Below, in pieces: positions 17,481 to 26,202 of a DNA stretch of 64,000 nucleotides (positions within the stretch are counted from its first letter, which is position 1; every line of letters begins with the position of its first letter). The position numbers were made by a program, and so were the translations under genes. The notes beneath the pieces were generated by a model, which did not search any database, was not told the DNA's origin, and worked only from the letters and a program-made list of their open reading frames with translations. Source of the stretch: Actinomadura sp. NAK00032. Lineage in GTDB: Bacteria > Actinomycetota > Actinomycetes > Streptosporangiales > Streptosporangiaceae. The stretch is from NCBI RefSeq assembly GCF_013364275.1, contig NZ_CP054932.1, positions 2,356,001 to 2,420,000 of the forward strand, read 5' to 3'.

Positions 17481-18377
17481 ATGCCACATGAAGACCCCGT
17501 CCCGATGCTGCACGCCGAGGGACTGACGAAACGATATGGCCGACGGCGAGAGGCGCTGAGCGGAGTCGATCTGCACGTTCCGGCCGGGCGCATCGTGGGC
17601 CTCGTAGGGCCGAACGGCGCGGGCAAGTCGACGTTGCTGAACATGGCCTGCGGGCTGCTGGAGCCGACGTCGGGCTCGCTGCGCGTACTGGGGTCCCCAC
17701 CGGCGGCGAGTGCCGCGCACCTGGCCAGGGTCGGGTTCGTCGCGCAGAACACCCCGGTCTACCCCTCGTTCAGCGTGGCCGACCATCTGCGTCTGGGGGC
17801 GCGCCTGAACCCGTCCTGGGACCAGGGCATGGCCGAGCGACGCCTCGCGCAGGTCGGACTCAACCCGGGCCAGAAGGCGGGACGGCTGTCGGGCGGCCAG
17901 CGCGCGCAACTGGCGCTGACGATCGCCGCCGCCAAACGTCCCGAACTGCTGGTCTTCGACGAGCCGGCCGCCGCGCTGGACCCGCTGGCGCGCCAGGGCT
18001 TCCTGGCGAACCTGATGGAGTTCGTCGCCGAACTCGGGGCCAGTGCGGTGCTGTCGTCGCACCTGCTCGGCGACATCGAGCAGGTCTGCGACTACCTCAT
18101 CGTGCTGTGCGACGCGCGGGTCCAGGTCGCCGGGGACGTCCGCGACCTGCTGGCCCGTCATCACCGGGTGTCCGGCGATATCGACCGGCTCCCGGCGGGC
18201 GTCGAGATCGTCCGGGCGGAGCAGCGCGGTGCGATCGTGCGCGGCGCCCTTCCGCCATCGGAGCTCCCGTTCCGGGCCGGTCCCGTCTCGCTCGAAGAGT
18301 TGGTGCTCGCGTACATGTCGCGGGCGAACACGCCTGTCGCCCGGGTCGGCGCCGTGGCCGGGGAGGGATCACGATGA
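17481..18377 (+). CDS. ABC transporter ATP-binding protein
   Basis: 298 residues from ATG 17481; an in-frame GTG at 17445 is an alternative and neither has a strong ribosome site. Walker A GPNGAGKST is at 43-51, signature LSGGQRAQL near 136-144 and Walker B LLVFDEPAAALDP near 155-167, followed by the H-loop SSHLLGDIE. The C-terminal ~60 residues match the drug/bacitracin-type exporters. It pairs with the membrane protein starting within its last codons (ATGA overlap). Together with the two-component genes this suggests a self-contained export and sensing module for an antimicrobial or envelope-stress signal. Confidence 0.9.
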   Translation: MPHEDPVPMLHAEGLTKRYGRRREALSGVDLHVPAGRIVGLVGPNGAGKSTLLNMACGLLEPTSGSLRVLGSPPAASAAHLARVGFVAQNTPVYPSFSVADHLRLGARLNPSWDQGMAERRLAQVGLNPGQKAGRLSGGQRAQLALTIAAAKRPELLVFDEPAAALDPLARQGFLANLMEFVAELGASAVLSSHLLGDIEQVCDYLIVLCDARVQVAGDVRDLLARHHRVSGDIDRLPAGVEIVRAEQRGAIVRGALPPSELPFRAGPVSLEELVLAYMSRANTPVARVGAVAGEGSR

Positions 18378-19393
18378 CCTGGCTGAACTGGCGGCAGTTC
18401 CGCATCCACGCGCTCGCCGGCGCCATCGGGCTCGCACTGATCGCCGCCTACCTGCTGTACCTCGGCATGGACATCCGGGACGCGCACGACGCCTACCGGT
18501 CCCGGTGCGCCGACACCGCCGCGTGCGCGCAGGCCGCGAGCCAGTTCGCGGGGACCTACCGGAGCACGCTGCTGTTCATGGCCGCCGGCCTGGGGCTGAT
18601 CCCCGTCGTCCTCGGGGCCTTCTGGGGAGCGCCGCTGATCGCCCGGGAACTGGAACTCGGCACCCACCGGCTGGTATGGAGCCAGAGCGTGACCCGCCGC
18701 CGCTGGCTGATCGCCAGGATGGCGTTCACCGCCCTGGCCGCGATGGCCGTGACGGGCCTCGCCGCCCTGCTGCTGACGTGGGCTGCCGCCCCGTACGACC
18801 AGGTCGCCTCCGACCGCTTCGGTGCGATCGAGTTCGGTGCCCGCAACATCGCCCCGATCGGCTATGCCTTCCTCGCCTTCACCCTCGGCACCACCGTCGG
18901 GCTCCTCGTCCGCCGGACGCTCCCGGCGATGGCCATCACGGGCGTCGTCTTCCTCGCCGTCCAGTTCACGGTGCCGAACATGGTGCGGCCACACCTCATG
19001 CCGTCGGAGGAGGTGACCTTGCCGATGACCGCGCAGGCCATCAACGGGGCCAAGAACCTGGGCAGCATCACCGGCGCCCCGGTCATCGGCGGGCTGCAGG
19101 TCCCCGGCGCACCCGACGCGTGGATCAGCGACACCAGCCCGATGCGCACCGCCGACGGGCGGACGCTCAGCGAGAAGAAGTTCAACGCTTGCCTCGACAC
19201 CCCGTCCAAGACGGGCGCGGGCGGGACGTTCGGTGACGCCGCGCTGTGCCTGTCCGCACTCGACCTGCACGTCGACATCGAGTACCAGCCCGGCGACCGC
19301 TACTGGTACTTCCAACTGGCCGAGACGGGCCTCTACCTGCTGACCGGCGCGCTTCTGACCGCCGCCGCCCTACGCCGCATCAGGCGGGTGTGA
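18374..19393 (+). CDS. ABC transporter permease (ABC-2 type)
   Basis: 339 residues from ATG 18374, with GGAGGGA upstream, overlapping the ATPase stop. About six membrane segments are visible: TM1 at about 11-31, a cluster at 65-180 and a last TM near the C-terminus. A large extracytoplasmic loop of about 110 residues (220-310) contains four Cys residues, perhaps a sensing or disulfide-stabilised loop. LARELELGTHRLVWSQSVTRRRWL is the typical cytoplasmic coupling region of such permeases. Confidence 0.85.
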   Translation: MTWLNWRQFRIHALAGAIGLALIAAYLLYLGMDIRDAHDAYRSRCADTAACAQAASQFAGTYRSTLLFMAAGLGLIPVVLGAFWGAPLIARELELGTHRLVWSQSVTRRRWLIARMAFTALAAMAVTGLAALLLTWAAAPYDQVASDRFGAIEFGARNIAPIGYAFLAFTLGTTVGLLVRRTLPAMAITGVVFLAVQFTVPNMVRPHLMPSEEVTLPMTAQAINGAKNLGSITGAPVIGGLQVPGAPDAWISDTSPMRTADGRTLSEKKFNACLDTPSKTGAGGTFGDAALCLSALDLHVDIEYQPGDRYWYFQLAETGLYLLTGALLTAAALRRIRRV

Positions 19394-19400
19394 AGCACTC

Positions 19401-19922
19401 ATGGAGAACAACCGCGGAAATGCCGCCGACCGGTCATACGTGCTGCTCAACATAGGTCTGGGTCTGATGTTCGCCCTGGGCAGCGCCTTCACGGCGTTGA
19501 TGCTCGCCGTCAGCTGGGGCGGGGCCTACTGCGTCTTCACCACCGCCGTCGCAGTGGTCGTGAGCGGGCTGGCCCTGCTGCGAGGGCGCCGAAGGGTGTG
19601 GCCCGCAGCGGCGGGCCTGACCGTGGCGGCCGGTGCCGTGGGCGTGTCCTTGGCGACGGATCTGCCGCAGGAGCCCGCACCCACGACGGCCTTGGCCCTC
19701 GCCGTCCTCATCGGCTCCGCCCTCAGGGCCGTGCCGGCGCCGTCGGCCGCCTGCATCGCGGTGGGCGGCGTCGCCGTGATCGCCCTCGGCTGGGTCTCCG
19801 GCGTCTCCGCAGTGACGGCACTGGCCACGATCTTGATCGTCGGCGGGCTCGCCGCCGGGGTGCTGCTGCGCGCGATCGCGCCCGTCCCGCCGTCCGACAC
19901 GCCGATAACCTGGCCGACATGA
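19401..19922 (+). CDS. Integral membrane protein resembling the sensor part of the next kinase
   Basis: 173 residues with four to five hydrophobic segments and no catalytic domain. Its pattern (R-rich loop then WPAAAGLTVAAGAV, DLPQEPAP, ALALAVLIGSALRAVPAP) closely parallels residues 1-130 of the histidine kinase downstream (LWPAVAGLVLAAAAI, DLPAEPNP, ALRTLPPAP). It therefore looks like a duplicated kinase sensor domain kept as a separate protein. The kinase ATG overlaps its stop (ATGA). It may dimerise with the kinase or sense the same signal (inference). Confidence 0.7.
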   Translation: MENNRGNAADRSYVLLNIGLGLMFALGSAFTALMLAVSWGGAYCVFTTAVAVVVSGLALLRGRRRVWPAAAGLTVAAGAVGVSLATDLPQEPAPTTALALAVLIGSALRAVPAPSAACIAVGGVAVIALGWVSGVSAVTALATILIVGGLAAGVLLRAIAPVPPSDTPITWPT

Positions 19923-21055
19923 CCGTTCCGGGGGGATGGGTCCGGGGCGTCTCCGTGACCGGGCTCGGCGCCGCGTTCCTCACGGCGATCACCGTGCAGG
20001 CCACCGCCATCGCGCAGAGCTGGGGAAGCTGGTACTGGGCGCCGGGCTGCGCCTTCGCGGCGGCGGTGTGCCTCACGGCCCTGGCCGGGCTGCGCCGCCC
20101 GCTCTGGCCGGCGGTCGCGGGGCTCGTCCTCGCGGCGGCGGCCATCGCGACCACCCGCCTGAGCAGCTCCGACCTTCCCGCCGAACCCAACCCGGCGCTG
20201 GCGCTGGGGCTGGCAGTGCTGACCGCCTCCGCCCTCCGGACCCTCCCACCGGCACCGGCCGCCGTCATCGCGGCGGCCGGCCCAGTGCTGATCACCGCCG
20301 GTCAGCTGGCCGCCGGGCCGCCGTTCGCCGAACTCGCGGCGGTGACGGTGCTGGACGGCCCGATCTGGCTGGCCGCAGTCGGCGTCGGGCTCTCGCTCCG
20401 GATCCTGGACGCGCGGGCGCATGCGACCGCAGAACTGGTCCGGCGGGAGGAGCGCCTGGAACTGGCCCGTGAACTGCACGACGTCGTGGCACACCACATC
20501 ACGGGCATGGTGCTCCAGGCGCAGGGCGCCCAGGTGGTCGCGCGACGCGACCCGGAGCAGGTGAGCGAGTACCTCAGCGAGATGGAGGTCGCGGGCACCG
20601 ACGCCCTGGCTGCGATGAGACGGGTGGTCGGCCTGCTCCGCGACACGGGCGACGCGGCACCGGCGACCCCCGGACCGGAGGGCCTCGGCGCACTCATCGA
20701 CCGCTTCCGCCGCCAGGGCCCCAAGGTCACGTTGACCATGCCGGACGAGAACAACTGGCCACCGGAGGTGACCACCACCGTGTACCGCGTCGCGCAAGAG
20801 GCGTTGACGAACGTCCTGCGGCACGCCCCCAAGGCCCGAACGGTCACGGTCACCGTCGAGCAGTGCGCAAGGGCCGTCACCATCGAGGTCGCCGACGACG
20901 CCCCCGCACCCGTGGCCCGCCACTCCCATCGCGGCTACGGCCTGATCGGCATGCGCGAACGCGTCGAGTCGCTCGGCGGCTCACTGCAGGCGGGGCCGAG
21001 CCCGGGCAGCGGCTGGTCAGTGCGAGCGAGCCTGCCCACGGGGGAGCCCCGGTGA
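19919..21055 (+). CDS. Two-component sensor histidine kinase, NarL/DesK class
   Basis: 378 residues from ATG 19919. Four or five membrane segments (1-150) lead to a HisKA_3 domain with phosphoacceptor His187 in RELHDVVAHHITG. A HATPase domain follows, with N-box VAQEALTNVLRHA and G-box RGYGLIGMRERVESLGG. It phosphorylates the regulator whose GTG overlaps its stop (GTGA). Its neighbourhood suggests control of the ABC exporter operon. Confidence 0.93.
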   Translation: MTVPGGWVRGVSVTGLGAAFLTAITVQATAIAQSWGSWYWAPGCAFAAAVCLTALAGLRRPLWPAVAGLVLAAAAIATTRLSSSDLPAEPNPALALGLAVLTASALRTLPPAPAAVIAAAGPVLITAGQLAAGPPFAELAAVTVLDGPIWLAAVGVGLSLRILDARAHATAELVRREERLELARELHDVVAHHITGMVLQAQGAQVVARRDPEQVSEYLSEMEVAGTDALAAMRRVVGLLRDTGDAAPATPGPEGLGALIDRFRRQGPKVTLTMPDENNWPPEVTTTVYRVAQEALTNVLRHAPKARTVTVTVEQCARAVTIEVADDAPAPVARHSHRGYGLIGMRERVESLGGSLQAGPSPGSGWSVRASLPTGEPR

Positions 21056-21705
21056 CCATCTCGGTTCTACTCGCCGACGACCAGGCGATGGTCCGCCGCG
21101 GGCTGCGTCTGATCCTGGAGGACCAACCCGACATCACGGTCGTGGCGGAGGCGTCGGACGGGGCCGAGGCAGTCGCTCTGGCACGCAGACTGCGTCCGGA
21201 CGTGTGCCTGGTCGACATCAGGATGCCCCGGCTCGACGGCATCGAAGTGACCCGAGCACTCGCAGGCCCGAAGGTCTCCGACCCGATGCGCGTCGTCGTG
21301 GTCACGACCTTCGACCTGGACGAGTACGTCTACGGCGCACTGCGCGGCGGCGCGGCGGGCTTCATCCTCAAGGACGCCGGACCCGCACTCCTCGTCGAGG
21401 CGGTCCGCGCCGCCCACAACGGTGAGGCACTGGTCTCGCCCTCCGTCACCGTCCGCCTGCTGCAGCACCTGACGGCCGCCTCGGCACCACCGCGCACCGT
21501 CCAGCCACCCCTGTCGGACCGCGAACTGGAAGTCGTCCGCGCCCTCGCCCACGGCCGCACCAACCAGGAGATAGCCGCAGAGCTGTTCATCTCGCTCAGC
21601 ACCGTCAAGAGCCACCTGTCAGGCATCCAGGCGAAGCTGGGAGTGCGCAACCGCGTCGGCATCGTCACCTGGGCATGGGAGAACCGCCTGGTAGACCCGT
21701 CCTAA
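21052..21705 (+). CDS. NarL/FixJ-type response regulator
   Basis: 217 residues from GTG 21052, with GGGGGAG upstream. Receiver domain: LLADDQ at 6-11, phospho-acceptor Asp55 in VDIRMP, and LKDAG for the conserved Lys. A LuxR-type HTH follows (LSDRELEVVRALAHGRTNQE, LFISLSTVKSHLSGIQAKLG). It is the last gene of the ATPase-permease-membrane protein-kinase-regulator operon and probably activates it. Confidence 0.94.
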   Translation: MTISVLLADDQAMVRRGLRLILEDQPDITVVAEASDGAEAVALARRLRPDVCLVDIRMPRLDGIEVTRALAGPKVSDPMRVVVVTTFDLDEYVYGALRGGAAGFILKDAGPALLVEAVRAAHNGEALVSPSVTVRLLQHLTAASAPPRTVQPPLSDRELEVVRALAHGRTNQEIAAELFISLSTVKSHLSGIQAKLGVRNRVGIVTWAWENRLVDPS

Positions 21706-21716
21706 CCCACCTGTTC

Positions 21717-22228
21717 GGCGCCTGGAATCCGTTGTAGGCATCAGGCGAGGGTCTTGTGTGTGGCCAGGTTGTCGCAGACCGGCTGCGGCGCCGGGCGGGG
21801 TCTGTTCCGACGTGAGGATGGCCGCTTGCCGGGCCATGTCCGGCAGGATCGGGGGTGGACGTCCGGGCCGCGCCTCATCGGCCGGGCTCATCGGCCGGGC
21901 TCATCGGCCGGGCTCATCGGCCGGGCTCATCGGCCGGTCCTGCTGGCCCGCTCTCGATGCCTCGATGAACCGGTTGTGCCGCTTGGCCGCCGTTGGCGGT
22001 GAGACGCCCAGCTCGGCGGCCACAGGCGTGTGGAGCGCACCCGGGCTGGGCTGGGCGCATGCCGGCACGATCCGGCACCGCAACGCATACGCCCGCGACC
22101 ACGCCGCCGCCCGCGCCCCACGCTCCAACGCCGCCCGCTCGGGCGCGGTCACCGAAAAAGGCCCCTGCGGTCGTCCCGCCCCCGGCCTAGCACAAATTCA
22201 CACCACGGATATCAAATGTAGAACATCA
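21717..22228 (-). pseudogene. IS630-family transposase remnant A
   Basis: On the minus strand the N-terminal HTH of an IS630 transposase is readable (APERAALERGARAAAWSRAY, AAELGVSPPTAAKRHNRFIE). It is followed by a short degenerate tail (SEQTPPGAAAG), with no DDE domain. The same truncated structure occurs inverted at 25742-26202, so both derive from one deleted element. A 13-bp tandem repeat interrupts the coding part. Confidence 0.7.
21871..21938. repeat. Five tandem 13-bp repeats
   Basis: CGGGCTCATCGGC is repeated head to tail within the IS630 remnant. Since 13 is not a multiple of 3 it destroys the reading frame. There are no spacers, so this is not a CRISPR array. Confidence 0.85.
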
Positions 22229-22585
22229 GCGGGGTTTCTGTTGTTGGTCCCGGTTGCGGCGGTCTTTTACCGGATTAGTGTGGTTGCTGCGGGTGCCCGG
22301 TTGCGGTGGCCCCTGCGGGTCGGTGTGGACGTTGCGGTCGTGGTGGGCTGGAGTCACTTCGGCTGGGCTCGGTGGCGTGGGTGTGGTGGTTCGGCTGCAG
22401 GTCGGTGCGTGGCCGCTGCCCTGGACCCGGGGCCTTCGGCCCCGAAAGACCGCGGCTGGGTGATCCGGTCCGTTTACGGCGCCCGGATGGGCGAAATATT
22501 CCCCGAATCGGCTCGGCGGTAAAGACGACAAGATTCTTTGGTGAAATCAGGGTGATCTTGCGTGACTGTTCGATAACATTGAGTC
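22229..22585. other. 357-bp non-coding gap before the HNH gene
   Basis: GC content is visibly lower than in neighbouring genes, especially at 22495-22590. I see no convincing ORF, RNA or terminator. A TAACAT about 9-14 nt before the HNH ATG could be a -10 element of a near-leaderless transcript, but no matching -35 is clear. Confidence 0.4.
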
Positions 22586-23947
22586 ATGTGTTCGAGCCGG
22601 ATCGACACCGCGTCGATGTCCACCGAGGAGCTGGTGGACATGGCGGCGGCGATCGCGGCCGAACTCGCCCACCGCGAAGCGCCCGCCTCTGCGGCCGCCT
22701 GCCTCGCCCAGGCCGAGACCCTCGCCCGCGCCACCGACCAGCACGAAAGCGCACTGGCCGCTCGGATCGCCCGCGTCGATGCCTCCGGGGAGATGCGCCG
22801 GTGGGGGCTGCCCTCCACGCTGGCATGGTTGCGGACCCGGCTGGGCATGCGCGAAGCCCGCGCCAGGGAACGCCTGCACCTGGCCCGCCAGCGCCACCGC
22901 CTCCCCGAGGTCACCCGCCGCCTCATCGACGGGGAACTGTCCTACGGATACGCCGCCACCATCAGCGCCGCCGTCGCACGCCTGGACGACACCGACTGCG
23001 CCGCCGCCGAACACATCCTCCTCGACCTGGCCGGGCAAGGATTCTCCGCGGGCAAGGTCGCCGCGTTCGGCAACAAGATCACCGACCTCATCGCCGAACG
23101 CGACGGGCACGAGCAGGCCCCCGAGGACGCCGCGCGAGGATACGAGCAATCCTGGATCGACTCGACCCGGTCCCTGGACGGCGGCCGCTACATCAAAGGC
23201 TGGCTCAACGCCGAAGACGCCGCCATCTGGGACGGCACCCTGGGGCCGCTGGCCAAACCCGCCGGAACCGACGACCACCGCGACCTGTCCGAACGCACCG
23301 CAGCGGCATTGACCAGCGTGCTGGCGGGCGGGCACAAGGCCACCAAGGTCACCGTCATCTGCGACCTGGACACCCTCACCGGCGGCACCGCACCGGCACG
23401 GCTCACCGACGGCACCCCCATCCCCGCAGAACAGGCCCGGCGCATCGCCCTGAACGCCGGAGTCTCACCCCTGATCCTGGGACACGGCAACACCCCGCTC
23501 TACCTAGGGCATCGGGTCAGGTTCGCCACCGCCGCACAACGCCAAGTCCTGGAAGCCCTCTACGCGACCTGCGCCGTCGCGGGGTGCGAGGTGCCCGGGA
23601 CGCTGTGCGAAGTCGACCACGTCCACGGCTGGGCCCTCGGCCACAGCCCCACCGACATCGACCAACTCACCCTCACCTGCGGATGGCACAACCGCTTCAA
23701 GCACACCAACCCCCAGCAAATCGCCATTCTTCACGACCATGCCGGCCGCTACGCCTACCGCGTCCTGTCACCCGACGGCCCACCCGGCACCCACACACCG
23801 CCGGTGCGGCAACCCTCAGCCAACGACCTCTGGACCACCACCACACACCACGTCCGAGCCGGCCCCCGCCATCCCCGTCGCGCACCCCACAAAGCCACTG
23901 CCAAACGCCACCCCCCGAACACCAGCAGCCACAACCGGAGAGAGTGA
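22586..23947 (+). CDS. DUF222 domain protein with C-terminal HNH endonuclease motif
   Basis: 453 residues from ATG 22586. The N-terminal ~300 residues are the helical DUF222 (13E12 repeat) domain common in actinobacteria (TEELVDMAAAIAAELA, RLGMREARARERLHLA, SYGYAATISAAVARL). An HNH core follows at about 336-370 (Cys-x4-Cys-x-Val, EVDHVHGW, LTCGWHNRFKH). The tail is basic and Pro/His-rich. Members are multicopy, often near mobile DNA, and their role is not established; DNA cleavage is inferred from HNH. It is enclosed by the two inverted IS630 remnants. The terminal repeat of the next IS begins one base after its stop. Confidence 0.88.
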   Translation: MCSSRIDTASMSTEELVDMAAAIAAELAHREAPASAAACLAQAETLARATDQHESALAARIARVDASGEMRRWGLPSTLAWLRTRLGMREARARERLHLARQRHRLPEVTRRLIDGELSYGYAATISAAVARLDDTDCAAAEHILLDLAGQGFSAGKVAAFGNKITDLIAERDGHEQAPEDAARGYEQSWIDSTRSLDGGRYIKGWLNAEDAAIWDGTLGPLAKPAGTDDHRDLSERTAAALTSVLAGGHKATKVTVICDLDTLTGGTAPARLTDGTPIPAEQARRIALNAGVSPLILGHGNTPLYLGHRVRFATAAQRQVLEALYATCAVAGCEVPGTLCEVDHVHGWALGHSPTDIDQLTLTCGWHNRFKHTNPQQIAILHDHAGRYAYRVLSPDGPPGTHTPPVRQPSANDLWTTTTHHVRAGPRHPRRAPHKATAKRHPPNTSSHNRRE

Positions 23948-24858
23948 GCCTTTTCAGCGTGCTGCGGTTTTACAGAGTTGCAGGATGTGGTGGATTGCCT
24001 TGGCGATGCGGCTGGCGTGGTAGGGGCAGCAGCGCAGCTTCCGCAGAATTCTCCATGACTTGAGCTGCGCGTTCGCGCGTTCGCCGGGTCCGCGCAGCTT
24101 GGCCTGTGCGCGGTTGGCGTCCCTTCTGCGACTCGGGCTTGCCGCGTCCTCTGTAGGGCGTGAGGATGTGCGCACCGGCGCCCTCATAGGCCTTGTCGGC
24201 CAGCACGAGCAGCCCGGCGGCGGCCAGCGCCCGGATGATGCCCCCAGTTCCGGGCCGTGGTCAGGTCGTGGACCGCGCCGCGCAGCGGTCCCGACACCTA
24301 CCGCAGGGTCCTGTCCGGGGCCGCGATGACCTGGAAGTTCATGCAGTGGCGGCGATGCTTTCCCGAGTAGTACGGCCGGTCGACGGCGACCCGGTCGATC
24401 GAGATCAAGATGCCGTCCAGAACCAGGTACGGCAGGCCGTCCTTGACCACTTTGGCCAGCGCGGACCCGAGCTTGGGCGACCGGGCGGCCAGCGCGCCGG
24501 CGGTCTCGTTGACGTAGCGTCAGGCATGGTGGTCGATACAGCAAACCCCGCGCCCAGTTCGGCGTAGGTTTCGCCTTTGCGCAGGTAGACCAGGGTCATG
24601 AGGGCCTGCAGGCCTGGGGGCGGGGCACCGGCCTTCGCTGTCGATGGCCTGCCGGTGACGGCGGACGACACCGGTGGCGTAGGCCAGGGTCCGGCGCGAC
24701 AACGGCAGCGAAGCGCGGTACAAAGCTGTGAAAGCCTCTGGTGGGGACGGGACGTTGTGAGAGACCAGCCGTCCTACCAGGGGTTTCTTGACGTTCGAGG
24801 CCCGCCACCCCGTCCGCGATCATGCTGTGATCGGCGCCTCAACCGCCGCTGAAAAGGC
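23948..24858 (-). mobile_element. Degenerate IS5-family element (transposase pseudogene)
   Basis: It is bounded by identical 12-bp inverted ends GCCTTTTCAGCG (23948-23959) and CGCTGAAAAGGC (24847-24858). On the minus strand, pieces of an IS5-type transposase occur in shifted frames: YRASLPLSRRTLAYATGVVR, then LQALMTLVYLRKGETYAEL, then the C-terminus GERANAQLKSWRILRKLRCC. Several frameshifts make it non-functional. It lies between the HNH gene and an intact-looking IS5 element that landed at its right end. Confidence 0.8.
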
Positions 24859-24862
24859 TTAG

Positions 24863-25736
24863 GGCGTGTCTCACGTGGATTTGATGGGTGGTGCGGCATG
24901 ATCGGGGATCGTGTCGTCGGATCTTGCGCTCCGGTTGGTGCCGGATGAGTTGTGGGCGATCGTCGAGCCGTTGGTCCCGGAGTTCACGCCGCGCCGGCAG
25001 GGTGGCGGGACGGCGCCGGTGGACGATCGGGCGGTGTTCACCGCGATCGTGTACGTGCTGACCAGCGGGTGCGCGTGGCGGCATCTGCCGGGTGAGTTCG
25101 GGGTGAAGGTGCCGACGGCGCATCGGCGGTTCACCGCCTGGACGGCCGCGGGGTTGTGGCCGCGGTTGCACCATGCCGTGCTGGACGAACTCGGGGCGCG
25201 CGGGCAGGTGGACTGGGCGTCGGCGATCGTGGACGCGGCCGCCGTCCGGGCCAAAAGGGGGGCACGCTGACCGGCCCTAATCCGGTCGACCGGGGCAAGA
25301 AGGGCAGCAAACTCCACGTGCTTTCCGACGCTGGCGGGCTGCCGTTGGTGGTGGCGGTATCGGCCGCCAACGTCCACGACAGCCAGGCGCTCAAACCGCT
25401 GCTGATGGCGTTGCCGCCGATCCGGTCACGACGCGGACCACGCCGGCGGCGGCCCGCCAAACTCCGCGCCGACAAGGCCTACAACTCCGCCGAGCACCTC
25501 GCCTGGCTGCGCGGGCGCGGGGTCGTGCCGCGCATCGCCCGGGCCGGCGTCGAGTCCGGCGAGCGGCTGGGCCGCCACCGCTGGAAGATCGAACGTACGC
25601 TGGCCTGGCTGTTCGGCTATCGGCGCCTGACCATCCGCTATGAACGCCACGGCCACCTGTTCAACGCCTTCCTCGTCCTCGCAGCCACCATCACCTGCTA
25701 CAAGAAACTCGCCAAACTCCCCACATGAGACACACT
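24863..25736 (+). mobile_element. IS5-family insertion sequence, apparently complete
   Basis: An 874-bp element with imperfect inverted ends (GGCGTGTCTCACGTG left; complement of CACATGAGACACACT right), flanked by CTTAG on both sides (24858-24862 and 25737-25741), consistent with a short target duplication centred on TTA. It carries one transposase in two overlapping frames and sits at the right end of the older degenerate IS5 copy. Confidence 0.85.
24911..25728 (+). CDS. IS5-family transposase, two frames joined by probable programmed -1 frameshift
   Basis: The first frame (24911-25270, 119 residues) holds the N-terminal DUF4096-like domain (LRLVPDELWAIVEPLVPEF, VLTSGCAWRHLPGEFG) and the first catalytic Asp region (IVDAAAVRAK). 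The second frame (to 25728) continues with GGTLTGPNPVDRGKKGSK, LPLVVAVSAANVHDSQ, LRADKAYNS and the DDE glutamate region RHRWKIERTLAWLFGYRR. The frames overlap at AAAAGGGGGG (25253-25262), a slippery run used by related IS5 transposases. A -1 shift there fuses them into about 270 residues, so the element may still be active. Confidence 0.85.
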
Positions 25737-25741
25737 CTTAG

Positions 25742-26202
25742 TGACCACTTTTCGCACCTGGTGTTCTGCGATTGATATCCGTGGTGCATATCTGTGCTGG
25801 GTCGGTGGCGGGGGCGGGACGACAGAGGTGCCTTTCGGTGACCGCGCCCGAGCGGGCGGAGTTGGAGCGTGGGGCGCGGGCGGCGGCCTGGTCGCAGCCG
25901 TGAGCGTTGCGGTGCCGGATCGTGTCGGCATGCGCCTAGCCCGGGTGCGCTCCACACGCCCGTTGCCGCCGAGCTGGGCGTCTCACCGCCAACGGCGGCG
26001 GAGTAGCGCGACAGGTTCACCGAGCGCGGGCCAGCAGGACCGGCCGATGAGCCCCGGCCCGGACGTCCACCCTTGATCCTGCCGGACAACGCCCGGGAAG
26101 CGGCCACCCTCACATCGGAACAGACCCCGCCCGGCGCCGCAGCCGGTCTGCGACAACTGGCCACCCACGAGACACCTACAACAGATTCCAGGCGCAGGAC
26201 AC
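25742..26202 (+). pseudogene. IS630-family transposase remnant B (inverted relative to A)
   Basis: Plus-strand mirror of the 21717-22228 remnant. It starts with a TGATATCCGTGGTG upstream block, then TAPERAELERGARAAAW, a premature stop, AAELGVSPPTAAE, and the same short SEQTPPGAAAGLRQL tail ending near GATTCCAGGCGC. It shares the internal deletion of copy A but lacks the 13-bp repeat expansion. It is not translatable as a whole. Confidence 0.68.

Noticed and set aside
21871..21938. Possible CRISPR-like repeats
   Set aside because: Units are 13 bp, head to tail and without spacers, and lie inside a decayed transposase. This is a simple tandem repeat.
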